A stretch of DNA of 64,000 nt from JBCCOW01 sp039025855 (GTDB lineage: Bacteria > Planctomycetota > Phycisphaerae > Phycisphaerales > Phycisphaeraceae), in assembly GCA_039025855.1 (NCBI GenBank), contig JBCCNL010000002.1, positions 124,001-188,000 on the forward strand, given 5' to 3'. This document shows, in pieces, positions 7,952 to 16,622 of the stretch. The notes under the pieces were generated by a model. That model made no database searches, was not told where the DNA came from, and saw nothing but the letters and a program-made list of their open reading frames with translations. Positions within the stretch are counted from its first letter, which is position 1. Each line of letters starts with the position of its first letter. The translations under genes were made by a program, and so were the position numbers.

Positions 7952-9187
7952 ATGCGACAAGACACGTTCCGTTTCGCGATCCGGCAGTTCGAACCGTTTG
8001 AGCGCAGCATGCAGGAGATCTGGGACGCGTTTTGCGCCCAGACCGGCTGTACGCTGACCTTCGAGCCCGTGCCGTTGGATCTGCACCCGCTGTACGACGC
8101 ACTCCTCGGCAACGGCGGCATGAAGAACGGCGACTGGGATGTCGCCCACCTCAACACGGACCTCATCGCCGAGGCTCACGCCGGCAGTGCACTGCTCGAC
8201 CTCAAACCCTTCATCGAACAGAACCCGCCGGACGACTTCCCGTCGGGCTGGACCGGCTCGATGCTCGGGTTCCAGGACTTCGGCGATGCGCTCGTCGGCC
8301 TGCCCTTCCACGACGGGCCCGAGTGTCTGATCTACCGCACCGACCTGTTCAACGACACCAACGAGCAAGCCAACTTCAAGGCCAAGACCGGCAAGAACCT
8401 CGCCCCACCCAAGACGTGGGACGACTTCATCGCGATCGCCCGCTTCTTCCAACGCCCAGAACAGAACCTCTACGGCACCGTCTTCGCGGCCTACCCCGAC
8501 GGGCACAACACCGTCTTCGACCTGGCTCTGCAGGTCTGGACCCGCGGCGGCGAACTCGTCGACGACGCGGGCAGAGTGGTCGTCGATACGAGCGAAGCCG
8601 TCGAAGGCCTGACGTTCTACCGCGAGGTCTTGCGCGACACGACCGTCGTGCACCCGGGCTGCGCCGACATGGACTCGGTGAAATCAGGCATGGCCTTTGC
8701 CGCCGGCGAGATCGCGATGATGGTCAACTGGTTCGGCTTCGCCGGGATGTGTGAGGTCCTGCCCGAGTCGGCGGTCCGCGGCAAAGTCGACATCACCGAG
8801 ATCCCCGCGTCGCCCGGCTGCTCCAGCGCATCGCTCAACTGCTACTGGATGTACACCATCGCCAGCGGCACGCCCCACGCCCAAACCGCCTACGACTTCA
8901 TCCGGTTCGCCACCACCGCCGAGCAGGACAAACGCCTCACGCTCAACGGCGGCACCGGCTGCCGCATCAGCACCTGGCACGATGCCGAGGTCAACGCGGC
9001 CGTCCCCTACACCCACCGCCTCGAACCCCTGCACGCCAAGGCCCGCACCCTGCCGCGCGCCGCCAACTGGTCCGAACTCGCCGGCGTGATCGACACGCTC
9101 GTGCTCAAGACCATCAACACGGACCGCCCGATCGCCGAACTGCTTACCGAGTCCCAGGCCAAGCTCGACGCACTGCAGCAGAACTAA
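7952..9187 (+). CDS. Second solute-binding-like protein without signal peptide
   Basis: 411-residue protein of the ABC solute-binding fold (TWDDFIAIARFFQRP, AYDFIRFATTAEQ, the hallmark C-lobe helices). Like the protein at 3853 it starts at the first beta strand (MRQDTFRFAIRQFEPF) with no leader or lipobox, and the preceding gene ends only 11 bases upstream, leaving no room for one. No transport partners are encoded nearby. The two binding-like proteins differ considerably from one another, which argues against a recent duplication. Probably cytosolic; could present or sense the substrate of the CoA-transferase/MaoC/oxidoreductase set (inference). Confidence 0.85.
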   Translation: MRQDTFRFAIRQFEPFERSMQEIWDAFCAQTGCTLTFEPVPLDLHPLYDALLGNGGMKNGDWDVAHLNTDLIAEAHAGSALLDLKPFIEQNPPDDFPSGWTGSMLGFQDFGDALVGLPFHDGPECLIYRTDLFNDTNEQANFKAKTGKNLAPPKTWDDFIAIARFFQRPEQNLYGTVFAAYPDGHNTVFDLALQVWTRGGELVDDAGRVVVDTSEAVEGLTFYREVLRDTTVVHPGCADMDSVKSGMAFAAGEIAMMVNWFGFAGMCEVLPESAVRGKVDITEIPASPGCSSASLNCYWMYTIASGTPHAQTAYDFIRFATTAEQDKRLTLNGGTGCRISTWHDAEVNAAVPYTHRLEPLHAKARTLPRAANWSELAGVIDTLVLKTINTDRPIAELLTESQAKLDALQQN

Positions 9188-9223
9188 ACACCCCGCCTCA
9201 GAAAACCCTTAGAACCTGCTCCT

Positions 9224-10291
9224 ATGGACATCACCTACAAGCCCGTGCTGCCCAAGCGTCCCAGCCCGATCGTCATCTTCGGCGCTGGCGGGATCGTCGG
9301 CGACGCGCACCTGCCGGCTTACCAGCTCGCCGACTTCCCGGTACACGGCATCTACAACCGCACCGTCGCCAAGGCCGAGAAGCTCGCCGCCCAGTTCAAC
9401 ATCCCCAACGTCTACAGCACGGTTGAAGACGCCGTCGCCGACGCACCCGCCGATGCCGTGTTCGACCTCGCGCTGATGCCGCCACAATTCGTCGACGTGC
9501 TCAACGCATTGCCGGACGCATCACACGTCCTGATCCAGAAGCCCATGGGCGATGACTGGGAAACCACGCTGGCGATCCGCGACACCTGCGAAGCCAAGCA
9601 GCACCGCGCTGCGATCAACTGCCAGCTCCGCTTCGCACCGTTCACCATGGCCGCCCGCGACCTCATCGACCGCGGCCTCATCGGCGACCTGCACCACATG
9701 ACCGTCCACGTCGAGGTCTACACGCCCTGGCATCTGTTCCCCCACATCCACAGCCTGCCCCGCGTCGAGATCCAGCAGCACTCCATCCACCACCTCGACA
9801 TCGTCCGCTCGTTCCTCGGCGACCCGGCGTCGATGTACGCCCGCACCCTCAAACACCCCAAGCAGGCCGAGCTCGCCTCGACCCGCACCACCATGATCCT
9901 CGACTACGGCGACGACATCCAGGCCACCATCCTCGTCAACCACGGCCACGAATTTGGCCCTAAACACCAGCAGTCTTACATCAAATGGGAAGGCACCCAG
10001 GGCGCGATCAAAGCAACGATGGGGTTATTGAAGAATTACCCCGACGGCGTGCCCGACGCCTTCGAGTACTGCCTCCTTGAAGACGGCCAAGCGCCCGAGT
10101 GGAAGACCGTCAATCTCGAAGGCTCCTGGTTCCCCGAAGCCTTCGTCGGCAGCATGGCCCAGGTCATGCGGCACAAGGAAGGCAGCCTCGACGCGATGCC
10201 CACCCGTCTCGACGACGTCATGCGCACCATGGCCTGCGTCGAAGCCGCTTACGCATCCGACGCCGCCGACGGTACGCCCGTCCAGTACTGA
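9224..10291 (+). CDS. Gfo/Idh/MocA family oxidoreductase
   Basis: 355-residue NAD(P)-dependent oxidoreductase. The nucleotide-binding loop is IVIFGAGGIVGDAH and the catalytic-lysine motif is LIQKPMGDDW, Q replacing the common E. The second domain contains QQHSIHHLDIVRSFLG, matching the family's conserved H-x-x-D segment. It is the last gene of the plus-strand operon starting at 3853, 36 bases after the second binding protein, and converges on the minus-strand operon. Substrate unknown; context points to a hydroxylated acid or sugar acid. Confidence 0.92.
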   Translation: MDITYKPVLPKRPSPIVIFGAGGIVGDAHLPAYQLADFPVHGIYNRTVAKAEKLAAQFNIPNVYSTVEDAVADAPADAVFDLALMPPQFVDVLNALPDASHVLIQKPMGDDWETTLAIRDTCEAKQHRAAINCQLRFAPFTMAARDLIDRGLIGDLHHMTVHVEVYTPWHLFPHIHSLPRVEIQQHSIHHLDIVRSFLGDPASMYARTLKHPKQAELASTRTTMILDYGDDIQATILVNHGHEFGPKHQQSYIKWEGTQGAIKATMGLLKNYPDGVPDAFEYCLLEDGQAPEWKTVNLEGSWFPEAFVGSMAQVMRHKEGSLDAMPTRLDDVMRTMACVEAAYASDAADGTPVQY

Positions 10292-10309
10292 CCGTCGGAC
10301 GGGCTCAGT
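10287..10309. terminator. Hairpin between convergent operons
   Basis: ACTGA/TCAGT arms with an inner CCG/CGG stem span the two convergent stop codons. There is no T-run on either side, so it is a weak terminator candidate only. Confidence 0.3.
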
Positions 10310-11432
10310 CGTACGTCAGCCACGAAGGCTCAATCCGCGGCGCGCTGCCGACCTCGACCGGCTGTCCGCCTCGCTCCGCCGACGCCATCGTCGCGAAGGT
10401 GATCTCCAACGAGTGCAAATTGTTCGCCGCACTGTTGCTCGGCTCGCGATCCTCCTCGATCGCACAAAGCAGCTCGCCCATCGTGCCGGCGAAGCCTTCA
10501 GAAAACCACTGCCCCTCCAGCTCCGGCATCGACTTCCCGTCCTCCAACTGCAGCGTGACCGTCTGGTCCCCCAGCGATGGACCCGTGCTCTCGAGCATCC
10601 CCTTGCTCCCCACCAGCAGCGTCCGATCGACACCGCCGACCGACGCGTTGGCGTTGAAGCACAACGTGGCAAGCAGCCCGTCGGCCTGCAACAACACATG
10701 GGCCCCGAGCGGCGGCCGCGCCTTCTGCCCGCTGAGCGGGACCACCGCCGCGGTCGCCCGCTTGATCCGCCGATCCCCCGTGTAGCAGCGGACCATATCG
10801 AACCAGTGGACCGCGAAGTCGAACAAAATGACCTGTGGGATATTGTCAAATGCGGTGCCCACGATCCAGTTGTGGTCCCAGTGAACCGACAGATCGATCG
10901 AAGACAACTCACCGAGCACTCCCCGCTCAACGGCGGCCCGTGCGTAGGCCACGTGCGGGGCCCAGCGCCCGTTCTGATTCACCGCCAGCTTCACGCCGCG
11001 CTGGTCTGCAAGGTCAACCAAGCGCTTGGCCGTGTCGAGATCGATCGCGAACGGCTTCTGGCTCAGCACGTGCTTGCCGGCGTTCAATGCGTCCTCGATC
11101 ACTGCAGCACGCGCTGCCGGGTGCAACGCCGCATCAATCACGTCGATGTCGTCGCGCTTCAACAGTTCGGCCCGGTCGGTGTACACCTCGCCGTCCGGAT
11201 TGAATGCGTCACGCCGCTTGCCCGCCGCCTCTTCGCTGATGTCACAGAACGCCGCGACCTCCCAGCCCTGCTTGGCATAGGCCTTGAGGTGCGACTCGGT
11301 AATGCCGCCGCAGCCGATCAGTCCGATGCGGGGGCGGTAGGTCTTTGGTGTCGGCGGACGGTAGTCGAGCCGGGGTGCGGGGGCGGCTGCAGCTGGGCCT
11401 TGGCCGGAGAGTTCGTAGTCGGTTTCGGGCAT
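10305..11432 (-). CDS. Gfo/Idh/MocA family oxidoreductase
   Basis: 375-residue oxidoreductase with a proline/alanine-rich leader of about 35 residues before the Rossmann loop IGLIGCGGITESHLKAY. The lysine motif is LSQKPFAID and the second domain has the expected FAVHWFDMVR segment (H-x-x-D). ATG at 11432 is chosen; the longer in-frame extension is cysteine/arginine rich and implausible. Last gene of the eight-gene minus-strand operon, 37 bases after its paralogue at 11470-12546. Confidence 0.92.
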   Translation of the reverse strand: MPETDYELSGQGPAAAAPAPRLDYRPPTPKTYRPRIGLIGCGGITESHLKAYAKQGWEVAAFCDISEEAAGKRRDAFNPDGEVYTDRAELLKRDDIDVIDAALHPAARAAVIEDALNAGKHVLSQKPFAIDLDTAKRLVDLADQRGVKLAVNQNGRWAPHVAYARAAVERGVLGELSSIDLSVHWDHNWIVGTAFDNIPQVILFDFAVHWFDMVRCYTGDRRIKRATAAVVPLSGQKARPPLGAHVLLQADGLLATLCFNANASVGGVDRTLLVGSKGMLESTGPSLGDQTVTLQLEDGKSMPELEGQWFSEGFAGTMGELLCAIEEDREPSNSAANNLHSLEITFATMASAERGGQPVEVGSAPRIEPSWLTYD

Positions 11433-11469
11433 CTTGCATCCAATCGGATAGGGGTGTTCAGAACCAGTG

Positions 11470-12546
11470 TTAACCGAGCAGCGGCAGCGTCTTCTTCTCG
11501 ACGGCACTACGGGCCGCGGTGTCGACGATCTGCTGCCCTATGCGGCAGACCTCCGGCGAGAGCGGGCCCTCGATAGGCCGATCGTTGTCGATGCAGTCCA
11601 GGAAGTAGTTCACGCCATCGGTGTACGGGTGCACCAGCGGGTCGACCGGGATGTCGTGCCCCTCGGGGCGCTTTTCGGTCTGGACGTGGATGGTCTCCTG
11701 ATAGTCGTAGCTGCTGATGGTGCCGGCCGAGCCGCAGAGCACGAACCCGCAACGCGGCTGCGGCTGATGCGACCACGGGTCGGTAAAGGTGCCCCAACGC
11801 GTCTCGAACTTCGACAGGCCAGTCTCGTAGCGGGCGACCGTCACGCTGTGTTCATCGACCTCGAGGCCAGTGGGTTCGTCAACCATGCACGTGACCTCGA
11901 TGGGTTTATGCCCGTTGTGGTACCACGTCGCGAGCGTGGTGCCGTAGCCGAGGTAGTCCTGCATAGAGCCGCCCGCCTGATCTTTGCGATACCACCACAG
12001 CTTGTTCTTGGCCTCGGGCGTGTCGTGGACAACGGTCTCGATCTTGTCCATCTTGTGCCGGGCCGGGCCGCGGTTGCCGTCGTAGTAGGTCACGCTACGC
12101 AGCTCGCCGATCAGACCTTCATCAACCATACGCTTTGCCGTGCGGTGGGGTGGGTACCACGCCAGAGGCCAGTTGATCGCCAACCGCTTGCCCCGGCCGT
12201 GCACCGCCTCGGTCATCGCGTCGGCGTCCGTCAGGTTCGCCGCGAACGGCTTCTCGACCAAGACGTCCACCCCGTACTCCGCCACCTTGCACGCCCACTC
12301 GCCGTGCCCCCCTGTCGATGCGCACACGATCGCGACCGTCGGCGACGCCTGCTCCATACACGCCCGCCAATCGTCGAAGATCAGCGACTCATCCAACCCC
12401 AACCGGCCAAGCACCTCCCTCGGCGTGTCGGGCTCGTGGTGCCAGACACCCACCACCTCCGCGTCCGGATGCTCAACGACCAGCCGGAGCAGATCACCCA
12501 TGTGCATGTGGTCAAAGTTGATGGCGACAACGCGGTGGCGTGACAT
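11470..12546 (-). CDS. Gfo/Idh/MocA family oxidoreductase, atypical N-terminus
   Basis: 358-residue member of the family. The N-terminus MSRHRVVAINFDHMHMGD is a variant Rossmann start without the usual GxGxxG. The lysine motif LVEKPFAANLTDADAM is intact. The rest includes a segment rich in aromatics (WWYRKDQAGGSMQDYLGYG). It lies downstream of the sugar isomerase-like gene in the same operon with a 50-base gap. ATG at 12546 was preferred over the longer frame because the extension is not family-like. Confidence 0.9.
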   Translation of the reverse strand: MSRHRVVAINFDHMHMGDLLRLVVEHPDAEVVGVWHHEPDTPREVLGRLGLDESLIFDDWRACMEQASPTVAIVCASTGGHGEWACKVAEYGVDVLVEKPFAANLTDADAMTEAVHGRGKRLAINWPLAWYPPHRTAKRMVDEGLIGELRSVTYYDGNRGPARHKMDKIETVVHDTPEAKNKLWWYRKDQAGGSMQDYLGYGTTLATWYHNGHKPIEVTCMVDEPTGLEVDEHSVTVARYETGLSKFETRWGTFTDPWSHQPQPRCGFVLCGSAGTISSYDYQETIHVQTEKRPEGHDIPVDPLVHPYTDGVNYFLDCIDNDRPIEGPLSPEVCRIGQQIVDTAARSAVEKKTLPLLG

Positions 12547-12596
12547 GGTTTCCCTTTCCGAGCAAGTCGAAGCGATCCAAGCAATCCGAAGGCGAA

Positions 12597-13418
12597 TCAA
12601 ACGAACCGGGCACGCACCCATTCTGCGGACACCCGGTGCGCGTCCACCACGCCGAGCGGCAGGTCGGTCCTATCCTCGATCGCACACTCGAGGAACACCG
12701 GGCCAGCGAAACCAATCGCGTCCAGCTGCTCAAAAACGGGTCCATAATCAAGGTCGCCGTCGCCAAGCGTCTGCGTCCAGACATGGCCTCGGCTCTGGCG
12801 TAGGTGCAGACTGACCGTGCGGTCACCGTAGCAGGCCATGAGGTCCAACAACGCGACGTTGCTGTAGCCGCAGCCCTGGAACAGCCAGTGTGTGTCGAGG
12901 CACAGCTTCAGCTCGGGCACCGCCCGCATCATGTGATGGAACTCGCGGGCACCGGCCCGGAACTCGGGGGCGTGCACGTGGTAGGCCAGCGTCACGCCGT
13001 ACGCTCCGCAACGCGCGACCAACTCGCCAAGGGCCCGAGCCTGCGTCCGTAGCTGCGCATCGCTCTTGTCCTCCTCCGTGGACCACGAGATCGGGTTCGG
13101 GTTGGTGACCAGCAGGTCGATACCCACACCCGCGCACGCCTCGGCCAACCCGTCGATCCGCTGCAGCTCTGCGTCGAGCGTCTCCGTGTCGTGCAGCTGC
13201 GACCCGGTGTAGAGCGACGGCATCGCCAGTCCGTGCTGATCCGCCAACCGCTTCACCGCCACGGCCGCGTCGGCCGTCTCCGCCGAGTGTTCCCACGCCG
13301 TCAGCCTCGCCTCGAGCGCCTCCTCAAACGCTTCGGCCAGCGTCTCGCTCAGCGAGCGTCCCTCCCGCTCTCGGTACTGAAACCACGGGTACATCTGGGT
13401 GCCGACGACGCGTGTCAT
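12597..13418 (-). CDS. Xylose isomerase-like TIM-barrel sugar (phosphate) isomerase/epimerase
   Basis: 273-residue protein of the AP endonuclease-2/xylose isomerase-like TIM-barrel superfamily. Candidate metal ligands lie in the motifs TLAYHVHAPEF, LCLDTHWLF, VSLHLRQSRG and VFLECAIED. ATG at 13418 overlaps the stop of the preceding phosphotriesterase-family gene (ATGA), fixing the start and showing translational coupling. Such proteins isomerise or epimerise keto-sugars and often accompany Gfo/Idh/MocA dehydrogenases, as here. Confidence 0.9.
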   Translation of the reverse strand: MTRVVGTQMYPWFQYREREGRSLSETLAEAFEEALEARLTAWEHSAETADAAVAVKRLADQHGLAMPSLYTGSQLHDTETLDAELQRIDGLAEACAGVGIDLLVTNPNPISWSTEEDKSDAQLRTQARALGELVARCGAYGVTLAYHVHAPEFRAGAREFHHMMRAVPELKLCLDTHWLFQGCGYSNVALLDLMACYGDRTVSLHLRQSRGHVWTQTLGDGDLDYGPVFEQLDAIGFAGPVFLECAIEDRTDLPLGVVDAHRVSAEWVRARFV

Positions 13419-14395
13419 GATGAGTGCTCCGGCATCGGTGAAGCGGACGGGACAAACGCAAAGGCACGGGCGGGGTTGCCGCAAAAAATCCGCTGCAGCA
13501 CACCCTCGCTCAGGCCGCACTCCCGCAATCGTCCGGGCAGGTGAGTGACCAACCACGCCAGCCCCGGCTCGCCGCCGCGCCCGTGCCAATACCTCCGCCG
13601 AGCGAGGTCCATCCCCACCACGATCTGGTCCGGGAAGTCACCGATCAACGCGACGATCAGGTCAAGCGTCGGGCAGGTGCCAGTCTTCGCCAGCGTGCGG
13701 AAGTGTTGGTCGTATTCGAGCGTCACGCCCGTCTGCAGCAGGTCGCGGTGATACGACGATTCGGGCTTGGCATCGGTGTGACTCAGGACGATCTGTGCCG
13801 GCACCGCGCCCGCGTCGACCAGCCGATCGATCTGCTCAAGCCCCGCGGTGCCCGCCTCGGTGTGCGTGATTACCGGGCACCCGGTCTCGGCCGCCACCCG
13901 GCCCGCCGCGGCGAACGCCTCCGCCTGCTGATCGCTCAGCCGATCCCGCCCCCCTGCCACCTTGATCACCCCCGCTCTGGCCCCACCCGGCGCTTCCTCG
14001 ACCCCATCCGTGACCTCCCGCTGGAACCGCTCCGCCAACGCCTCCCGGTCCTCCCGCAGGATCGGATCATCGTCGGCGTAGTACATCGGCAGGTGCAGGC
14101 CGGTCGACGCGACGACATACACCCCCGTCCGTGCCGTGATCGCCCGGAGCTTCGTCACGCTCCGCCCACAACCCCCCGGCATCGTGTCCACCACCCAACC
14201 GCCACCCGCCGACCGAAACTCCTCTACGTCAACAAACGCCGCATCCACATCATCTAGCAGGAAGTCCGCAAAGTGCGCAGCCATAAACGGGTGGTCAATC
14301 ACCAGGTGCTCATGAGCGCTGCACATCCCGAGCGCCGCCGGGTCGGCCGGCACATCCCCCACCACCGTCCGGATGAAGCTATACCCGTCGCTCAC
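13415..14395 (-). CDS. Phosphotriesterase-family metallohydrolase (possible sugar lactonase)
   Basis: 326-residue amidohydrolase-superfamily protein of the phosphotriesterase-like group. Visible metal-site motifs: HEH at residues 28-30, the bridging lysine in GVIKVAGG, histidines in CPVITHTEAG and VLSHTDAKP, and the Asp in VVGMDLARRRY. GTG at 14395 is chosen because it forms a GTGA overlap with the upstream FAD-oxidoreductase stop, like other junctions in this operon; another GTG exists at 14428. Some relatives hydrolyse sugar lactones or phosphorylated sugar lactones (established for the family), which would suit an operon with dehydrogenases and a sugar kinase (inference). Confidence 0.87.
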   Translation of the reverse strand: MSDGYSFIRTVVGDVPADPAALGMCSAHEHLVIDHPFMAAHFADFLLDDVDAAFVDVEEFRSAGGGWVVDTMPGGCGRSVTKLRAITARTGVYVVASTGLHLPMYYADDDPILREDREALAERFQREVTDGVEEAPGGARAGVIKVAGGRDRLSDQQAEAFAAAGRVAAETGCPVITHTEAGTAGLEQIDRLVDAGAVPAQIVLSHTDAKPESSYHRDLLQTGVTLEYDQHFRTLAKTGTCPTLDLIVALIGDFPDQIVVGMDLARRRYWHGRGGEPGLAWLVTHLPGRLRECGLSEGVLQRIFCGNPARAFAFVPSASPMPEHSS

Positions 14396-15774
14396 ACCAC
14401 CTCCCGTCGCCGATGGTGATGCCGCCACGCGTCCGCCGCCGTCTCCGCAACCGTGGTCGGCGGTTTGATGACCGCGCCGACCCGATGAAGGCGCTCTTGC
14501 ACTCGGCCCACATCCAATCCCCCCGCCCCCGCATCAGACTCAAGCGAGTACGCCGCCGCCAGCCCCGCCGCCTGCCCCATGCTCATGGTCTGCCCCATAC
14601 TCCGGCAAGACGCGTGCGCATCGTGCGTCGCACTGAAACACCGACCGACCACCCACAACTCATCCCGACCCCGCGGCACCAGCGTCCCGTACGGCACGCC
14701 GTACACCCCACCCTGTTCCACATACGCCCACGCCGTCTCCGACTCACCATCGCCCCCCGCACGGTGGTCCTCGATCGGCGCGCCGCACAACAACACCTGA
14801 TCCTCAAACAGCCGACCGGACAGGCAGTCGTCACGGGTCAACCGGTACACGCCGTAGACCCGACGTGTCTCGCGCACCCCGATGTGGTGGCCCAGCCCGA
14901 TGATCTTCGCGCGTTCGTAGCCCGGCACCATGTCCCGCAAAAAATCCTCGTAAACAAACGCCTGGCGTCGCCCCTCGATCTCCGCCGCCGTCAACGCCTC
15001 CGGATCGGTCGGGTCGGTATCCGCCACGCGCACCGCCACCGTCGCGATGCACCCGGCGTGCACCATCGCGTGCGCACTGCCCTTCTTCCGAGGCAGGGCG
15101 TGCCGCCCCTCGTCCACCGCCCGGGCCATCCGATCCATCAGCATCCGCTTCCCACCCGCCGCGGCGTACCGGTCCAGATCAACATTGCTCATCCGGAACG
15201 TCGTCGTCAGCGTCTGGGCCGGATCTAGCTCCCCCGCCTTCTCGTAAGGCACATCGGCCAAGTGGCAAAGGTCCGCGTCACCGCTCGCATCGATGAACCG
15301 CCGCCCCATGATCCGCAGAAACCCACGCTTCGTGTGAACGATCACCGCCGTGATCCGACCGTCCACCGCCGTCTCGACACCGCACAGCCACGCGTGCAGC
15401 AACACCCGCACACCCGCAGCCGCCAGCATCCGATCCCACACCCACTTCAGCCGCTCGGGGTTGTACGTCACCCCCGTGCCCGCCCCGTACGTGTTGGGCC
15501 GAAGGAACACATCGTCCGTCGCGTCGAGCGCATCGACCACGCGATCCGGCACGCCACCGACGACCTTCCGTGGCTCGTCCCCCGGTGTGAAGAAGCCATA
15601 AAACGTATCGAGCACCTGCGTGCTCGTGCCCCCCGCGAAGCCGTAGCGCTCGATCAGCACGACCGACCGCCCCGCTTCCGCCGCCGCGATCGCCGCGCAG
15701 CAACCCGCCGAGCCCGCGCCGACCACCACCACCTCGGCCTCCGCAATCGTGCTCGCGTCCAGACCCAAACTCAC
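14392..15774 (-). CDS. FAD-dependent oxidoreductase
   Basis: 460-residue flavoprotein. The N-terminal FAD loop is EVVVVGAGSAGCCAAIAAAE, followed by the acidic ribose-binding turn VVLIERYGFAGG. The downstream FIDASGDADLCHLADVP and SCRSMGQTMSMGQAAGLAAA segments are typical of the FAD-dependent oxidoreductase group represented by PF12831. GTG at 15774 is preferred over GTG at 15810 because GGAGG lies 6-7 bases upstream of it. It sits 62 bases after the SIS gene and overlaps the next gene by 4 bases. Substrate unknown. Confidence 0.88.
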   Translation of the reverse strand: MSLGLDASTIAEAEVVVVGAGSAGCCAAIAAAEAGRSVVLIERYGFAGGTSTQVLDTFYGFFTPGDEPRKVVGGVPDRVVDALDATDDVFLRPNTYGAGTGVTYNPERLKWVWDRMLAAAGVRVLLHAWLCGVETAVDGRITAVIVHTKRGFLRIMGRRFIDASGDADLCHLADVPYEKAGELDPAQTLTTTFRMSNVDLDRYAAAGGKRMLMDRMARAVDEGRHALPRKKGSAHAMVHAGCIATVAVRVADTDPTDPEALTAAEIEGRRQAFVYEDFLRDMVPGYERAKIIGLGHHIGVRETRRVYGVYRLTRDDCLSGRLFEDQVLLCGAPIEDHRAGGDGESETAWAYVEQGGVYGVPYGTLVPRGRDELWVVGRCFSATHDAHASCRSMGQTMSMGQAAGLAAAYSLESDAGAGGLDVGRVQERLHRVGAVIKPPTTVAETAADAWRHHHRRREVV

Positions 15775-15836
15775 GCGATCCCTCCAAACACCCGCCCACA
15801 CGCACCACACGCATCGATCCGCTTGATCCGCATCGC

Positions 15837-16622
15837 TCAGTCCTCCGGCCCAACATGGGCAAACAACCGCGCAAGCCGATGCGCATGCTCGTCGTACGCC
15901 GCTTCAAACACCTCCGCCGCACGCTCGGCGCCAAGGATCGCCCCCGCCGCCAACGCCTTCGGCGGCTGCCCCGCATCGATCAGCCGCCGCGCCACCTCCG
16001 CCTTGATGCAGTTCACCACCAGGCACCCGCCGACCGTGCTGCCCGGGGCCACCGGCTGATCCAGCCCGTCCAGACTCACCATCGCGTCGCCCACGGGTGC
16101 CCCCGTGTCCAGCACCAGGTCCGCAAAGTCGGCCAGCTTCTTCCCGTCGTCCCGCTTGCTCGTGCTCGCATCGCTATGAGCCCGCGAGACCAACGCCACT
16201 GTAAACACGCCCCGCCGCTGAAAGCCCTCAGCGATCTCGATCGGCACCACATTGCAGCCGCTGCTGCTGACCACGAACGCCGAGTCCCGATCCGAGAAGT
16301 CGTAGTTCCGCAGGATCCGCTCGGCAAAGCCCCGCACGTTCTCAAGGAACATCGCCTGCCGCTGCCCGTTGCTGCCCACGACCGGGTGATGGAAGCTCAA
16401 CGATAGCTCGACCATCGGATTGAACCCCGGAAACGAGCCGTACCTCGGCCACAGCTCCTCGACCATGATCCGGCTGTGGCCGCTGCCAAACACGTGCACC
16501 ATCCGGCCGGCCAGGATCGTCTCCGCAAAACGATCGGCCGCCCGCTCGATCGCCCCGAGCTGGTCACCCACCGCGTCGATCAGCCGTCGGCTGCGATCCA
16601 AGAACGTCTCCGCCGGGGTCAT
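15837..16622 (-). CDS. SIS-domain sugar isomerase-like protein
   Basis: 261-residue SIS (phosphosugar-binding) protein. The N-terminal helix bundle is followed by MVHVFGSGHSRIMVEEL and FVVSSSGCNVVPIEIAEG, the two sugar-phosphate binding loops of SIS domains, and the subgroup looks like the UPF0309/sugar isomerase-domain family. ATG at 16622 overlaps the ROK stop (ATGA). With the neighbouring kinase it could isomerise a sugar phosphate or remove a side group from one (inference). Confidence 0.88.
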   Translation of the reverse strand: MTPAETFLDRSRRLIDAVGDQLGAIERAADRFAETILAGRMVHVFGSGHSRIMVEELWPRYGSFPGFNPMVELSLSFHHPVVGSNGQRQAMFLENVRGFAERILRNYDFSDRDSAFVVSSSGCNVVPIEIAEGFQRRGVFTVALVSRAHSDASTSKRDDGKKLADFADLVLDTGAPVGDAMVSLDGLDQPVAPGSTVGGCLVVNCIKAEVARRLIDAGQPPKALAAGAILGAERAAEVFEAAYDEHAHRLARLFAHVGPED

